In this document: positions 60,928 through 64,000 of the stretch, piece by piece
Position numbering within the stretch: position 1 is the stretch's first letter
Layout of the letters: each line of letters starts with the position of its first letter
From: VBOC01 sp964512655
GTDB lineage: Bacteria; Bacteroidota; Ignavibacteria; UBA10030; SZUA-254
NCBI GenBank assembly: GCA_964512655.1
Contig: CAZEJT010000007.1
Coordinates: 62,001-126,000 of the forward strand
Direction: 5' to 3'
Length of the DNA: 64,000 nt
Notes under the pieces: model-generated
What the model saw: only the letters and a program-made list of their open reading frames with translations
The model's database searches: none
What the model was told of the DNA's origin: nothing
Translations under genes and position numbers: made by a program

Positions 60928-63900
60928 ATGATCGTTAGACGCCGCGACTTTATTAAAACCGCGGGAGGATTTGCCCTCGCCACTGTCGCACGATCGTTGC
61001 CGGCCTGGGCTCAGGCCTCCCCGGAGAGCTCATCAGCCGCGGCGCCGATCCGCGTGGCCGTTCTCTCCGAACCGGGATTCCCGTCGAGAGGAATCAGCCT
61101 GGATCCGGCGACGCTTCAGGAGGCGCTTAAAGGAATGACAGCCGAGTTCATCGGAGTGGAGGCGCTCCAGACCCGTCTTCATCCGTCTACCTTCGATCTG
61201 TTCCTCAATCCCTACGGCTCCGCGTTTCCGAAATCGGCATTTCACGCGATATCGAAATTTCTGATGGATGGCGGAAGCCTGGTAAATGTCGGAGGAGTTC
61301 CGTTCTCAGTGCCTGTGAATAAGAGCTCGGTAGACTGGATCCCGGAAATACCTCAGGTCGCATATCACCGAAGATTTGGAATTACTCAGGCGTCCCCGGT
61401 CAAAACAACGGACAGCATAACGTATCAGGCCAATCCGGCTACCGATTGGGCCGGGTCGCTTGCGGATGAGTTCAAGGCCGAGGTAGTCCACGAACTGTAC
61501 GTGCGATTTACGTCGATCAAGGATTTCCCCGCCGAGGACGGCAGTGCGGGACCGCGTGATGCAATCATTTCACCGCTTCTCATCGGCGCCAACGAGAACA
61601 ACGAGAGGATCGTTGCGCCGTTCGTGATCGTCGAGCGCTTCCAGGGCGACTATTCCGGCGGATGCTGGGTCCTCGCAAACTTCGATGGAACGATCACATC
61701 GAAAGGAATACGCCTTCTGGTCCTCCGTGCCGCGCAGGGAGCGATGCAGCTGACCGCACGGCCTTCGTTCGCCTCCTTCTTTCCCGGCGAACTTCCGTCA
61801 ATCACAGTCCAGTTCCGCCAGCCCGATGGAAAGGTCGAAACTCTCATCGACGGGGATTGCCGGATCGAGATCCTCGACGACAAAGGCCATTCGCTCAAGC
61901 GCCTAAGTGTGCCCTTGCACGGTTCGGGAACCATCGCAACCGGTTCGGCGAATGGAGTCAACATCGAACATTTCAAACCCGGACTCCACGAGGTCCGTGC
62001 GACTCTGCGCCTGCATGCAGATTTATCACCGGTCATTTCCCATCGCACGGGGTTCTGGGTGTTTGATGAGTCGCTCCTCGAAGGAGGAAAGGATTTCTCA
62101 ACCGAGGGCACCTATCTCGTCCGCGGAAATGAACCATACCCGGTTACGGGCACAACGTACATGGCCTCAGACGCTCATCGCAAGTTCCTCTTCGAACCCA
62201 ACCCCTACGTATGGAACAAGGACTTCAGCGAGATGAAGGCCGCCGGGATCAATATGGTTCGCACCGGGATCTGGACCGGATGGAAACATTACATGTTTGA
62301 CGTCGGCGCCCCCTCCGAGGAACCCCTGCGCGCCATGGATGCGTTCGTTATGACTGCGCGAAAATACAATATCCCGATTATCTTCACATTCTTCGCCTTC
62401 CTCCCGGAGACCTGGGGAGGCGCCAACCCGTATCTCGATCCGAGAGCGATTAACGCGCAGAAAGAATTCGTCACAGCCTTCGTCCGGCGGTACCGCCATG
62501 CGAAGGAAATCATCTGGGATCTGATCAACGAGCCATCGTTCTGCAATCCTCAGTATTTGTGGCAATGCCGGCCGAACTACGACCGCTACGAGGCCGAAGC
62601 GTGGGACCAGTGGCTGAAGAATCGTTACCCTTCCCCGACCAATGATGCCTGGACGGCTGAGATGCAGGAGCGATTCAGGCAAGCTTCCGATGAGCCCATC
62701 GCGCTGCCGAGCAAGGATGATTTTGACGATGTAAACCTCTTCGGAGATCGCCGCCCCGCCAAGGTCATTGATTACCGTCTCTTTGCGCAGGACATGTTTG
62801 CGCGCTGGGTGAAAGAGATGAGAGAGGCGATCGCGGCGGCCGTGGGTGCTGAGGCCTCCGGAATGCCTCGACAGCTTGTTACCGTCGGCCAGGATGAAGG
62901 AGGAACGTACGAAGCTCCGGGCAACCAGTTTTTCGCCGACGCTGTGGATTTTACCTGCGTACACAACTGGTGGCTTAACGACGACCTGCTGTGGGATCAG
63001 GTCGTGACCGCATTCCCCGGCAAACCGAATCTCGTGGAAGAAACAGGCGTCATGTCGTACGAGAATATGGACGGGCAACCGTGGCGAAGCGAGGCCGAGG
63101 TCAGCAATCTCTTGGAGCGTAAGATTGCCGTTGCCATCGGTTCGGGAAGCGCCGGCTTCATCGAATGGCTCTGGAGCACGAACCCCTACATGACCCTCGA
63201 TAACGAGTCGGGAATCGGTCTCAACCGCGTCGACGGAACTACAAAGCCGGAGCTTGCGCCTTTGAGGAATGTGGCCCGGTTCGTTGCAGCGCATCGATCC
63301 CTGATGCGGGGCAGAAAAGATCCGGATGTTGTGATGATCATACCCCACTCCCAGATGTTTTCAACGCGAAACTTCTCCACCGACGCCACACGCCGGTGCG
63401 TTCGATCCATGAGCTACGATCTCAACACGCCGCTTGCCGCCGTCTCTGAATACCGCATAGGTTCCGTAGGCCGCATTCCGAAGCTCATCGTTCTCCCCTC
63501 CTCCCGGGCGATCACTCAGGAGTGCTGGGAGTCGATTCTCGGACTGGTCGTCCGAGGATCCACGTTACTCGTAAGCGGAACAATCGACAGGAACGAACAC
63601 TGGTTGCCGGTGCAGCGGACGATCGTACCGGGCTCTCGAGCGGAAAGCTATCCCATCACGCAGGAGGAATTCATCAGCATTAACGGCACAGAAGTTCGGC
63701 TCCACTATCGGGGGGATAAGATCCAGCGGCTTGAGAAGGCTGTCGTCGCAATTGGGCAACCAACCGCTGTGATGACTACGCCCAAGGGGAAAGGTAAAAT
63801 CGTCTGGTCCCCTCTCCCGATCGAGCTCGCTGACAATGTAGAACCGACGACTGCGCTCTATTCCTATGCGCTCGCACAGGCCGGCATCACGCCCACACTC

Positions 63901-64000
63901 AATGTCGAACCGGCAAACTCCGGAGTGCTTGTCCTGCCGTGTGCTTTTGAGAATGCGATACTCTTTACCTGCGTTTCAGGGTGTGACAAAGATACCGAGC
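60928..64000 (+). CDS. Tat-exported glycoside hydrolase, GH5/GH42-like, 5' part
   Basis: The frame stays open from an ATG to the window end (1024 codons), so the gene is cut. The N terminus is a Tat signal (VRRRDFIKTAGGFALATVARS, RR followed by DFIK). After about 370 residues of beta-rich N-terminal region comes a TIM-barrel-like stretch: NMVRTGIWTGW, IIWDLINEPSF with the likely acid/base Glu, and NLVEETGVMSYEN with the likely nucleophile Glu. The later part (about 790-1000, LIVLPSSRAITQECW and KGKIVWSPLP) resembles the trimerisation domain of GH42-type enzymes. Substrate unknown. Third gene of the glycosidase run. Confidence 0.82.
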   Translation, partial: MIVRRRDFIKTAGGFALATVARSLPAWAQASPESSSAAAPIRVAVLSEPGFPSRGISLDPATLQEALKGMTAEFIGVEALQTRLHPSTFDLFLNPYGSAFPKSAFHAISKFLMDGGSLVNVGGVPFSVPVNKSSVDWIPEIPQVAYHRRFGITQASPVKTTDSITYQANPATDWAGSLADEFKAEVVHELYVRFTSIKDFPAEDGSAGPRDAIISPLLIGANENNERIVAPFVIVERFQGDYSGGCWVLANFDGTITSKGIRLLVLRAAQGAMQLTARPSFASFFPGELPSITVQFRQPDGKVETLIDGDCRIEILDDKGHSLKRLSVPLHGSGTIATGSANGVNIEHFKPGLHEVRATLRLHADLSPVISHRTGFWVFDESLLEGGKDFSTEGTYLVRGNEPYPVTGTTYMASDAHRKFLFEPNPYVWNKDFSEMKAAGINMVRTGIWTGWKHYMFDVGAPSEEPLRAMDAFVMTARKYNIPIIFTFFAFLPETWGGANPYLDPRAINAQKEFVTAFVRRYRHAKEIIWDLINEPSFCNPQYLWQCRPNYDRYEAEAWDQWLKNRYPSPTNDAWTAEMQERFRQASDEPIALPSKDDFDDVNLFGDRRPAKVIDYRLFAQDMFARWVKEMREAIAAAVGAEASGMPRQLVTVGQDEGGTYEAPGNQFFADAVDFTCVHNWWLNDDLLWDQVVTAFPGKPNLVEETGVMSYENMDGQPWRSEAEVSNLLERKIAVAIGSGSAGFIEWLWSTNPYMTLDNESGIGLNRVDGTTKPELAPLRNVARFVAAHRSLMRGRKDPDVVMIIPHSQMFSTRNFSTDATRRCVRSMSYDLNTPLAAVSEYRIGSVGRIPKLIVLPSSRAITQECWESILGLVVRGSTLLVSGTIDRNEHWLPVQRTIVPGSRAESYPITQEEFISINGTEVRLHYRGDKIQRLEKAVVAIGQPTAVMTTPKGKGKIVWSPLPIELADNVEPTTALYSYALAQAGITPTLNVEPANSGVLVLPCAFENAILFTCVSGCDKDTE

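Noticed and set aside
1..64000. CRISPR array, prophage or insertion sequence
   Set aside because: No regularly spaced direct repeats, transposase, integrase or phage structural genes were seen on either strand.

Overview
The window looks like chromosomal DNA from a Gram-negative bacterium of the FCB group (Bacteroidota / Ignavibacteria / Kryptonia-like). The main evidence is a secreted protein at 10926-13055 that ends in a type IX secretion (T9SS) sorting domain with the NFPNPFNP motif. Supporting evidence is the number of lipoproteins, a beta-barrel protein and exported glycosidases. G+C is in the high fifties by eye. No rRNA, tRNA, CRISPR array, phage or insertion sequence was recognised. 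I did not try to name a genus.

Layout. 1-10.2 kb: end of a cold-shock protein gene, priA, an exported dienelactone-hydrolase-like enzyme, a membrane protein with a histidine-less dimerisation domain, a GspE/PilB ATPase, then lemA, two TPM-domain genes and a PLP decarboxylase. 10.2-17.0 kb (minus strand): a small outer-membrane protein, the T9SS cargo protein, a stand-alone receiver, and a NarL-type regulator with its PAS-rich histidine kinase. 17.0-18.9 kb: a LacI regulator with two candidate operators, followed by a relic in which the start of one secreted-protein gene is fused to the end of a beta-mannosidase-like gene.

18.9-34.7 kb is the most unusual part. An oligopeptide ABC importer is built from a binding lipoprotein and two permeases on the minus strand and two ATPases on the plus strand. 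The minus-strand genes continue, with 4-bp overlaps, into a 1202-residue Ser/Thr kinase-ATPase-TPR protein and a sigma54 activator with a degenerate receiver. Downstream lie an exported chymotrypsin-like lipoprotein protease with a good sigma54 promoter, a second lipoprotein, a TPR protein and a GAF histidine kinase. A 19-bp inverted repeat (GTGTAAC-N5-GTTACAC type) occurs about 190 bp upstream of the protease promoter and, as two abutting copies, exactly between the divergent importer promoters. I infer one peptide-sensing regulatory circuit.

34.7-40.1 kb: BrnT/BrnA-type toxin-antitoxin pair, a propeller-like lipoprotein, a DsrE-like periplasmic protein, a GH130 mannoside phosphorylase and two small envelope proteins. 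40.2-46.8 kb: pentose phosphate operon tkt-rpiA-zwf-pgl-gnd. 46.9-54.8 kb (minus): ABC-2 exporter operon with a NEW3-domain membrane protein, next to a sigma54 two-component pair, with a candidate sigma54 promoter and palindrome between them. 55.0-64.0 kb (plus): a glycan-degradation run of GH38-like alpha-mannosidase, GH20 hexosaminidase with PA14, and a Tat-exported GH5/GH42-like enzyme cut by the window edge.

Two families of small palindromic repeats (GTAGSCG-type and GTGTCACGGT stem-loops) are scattered between operons.
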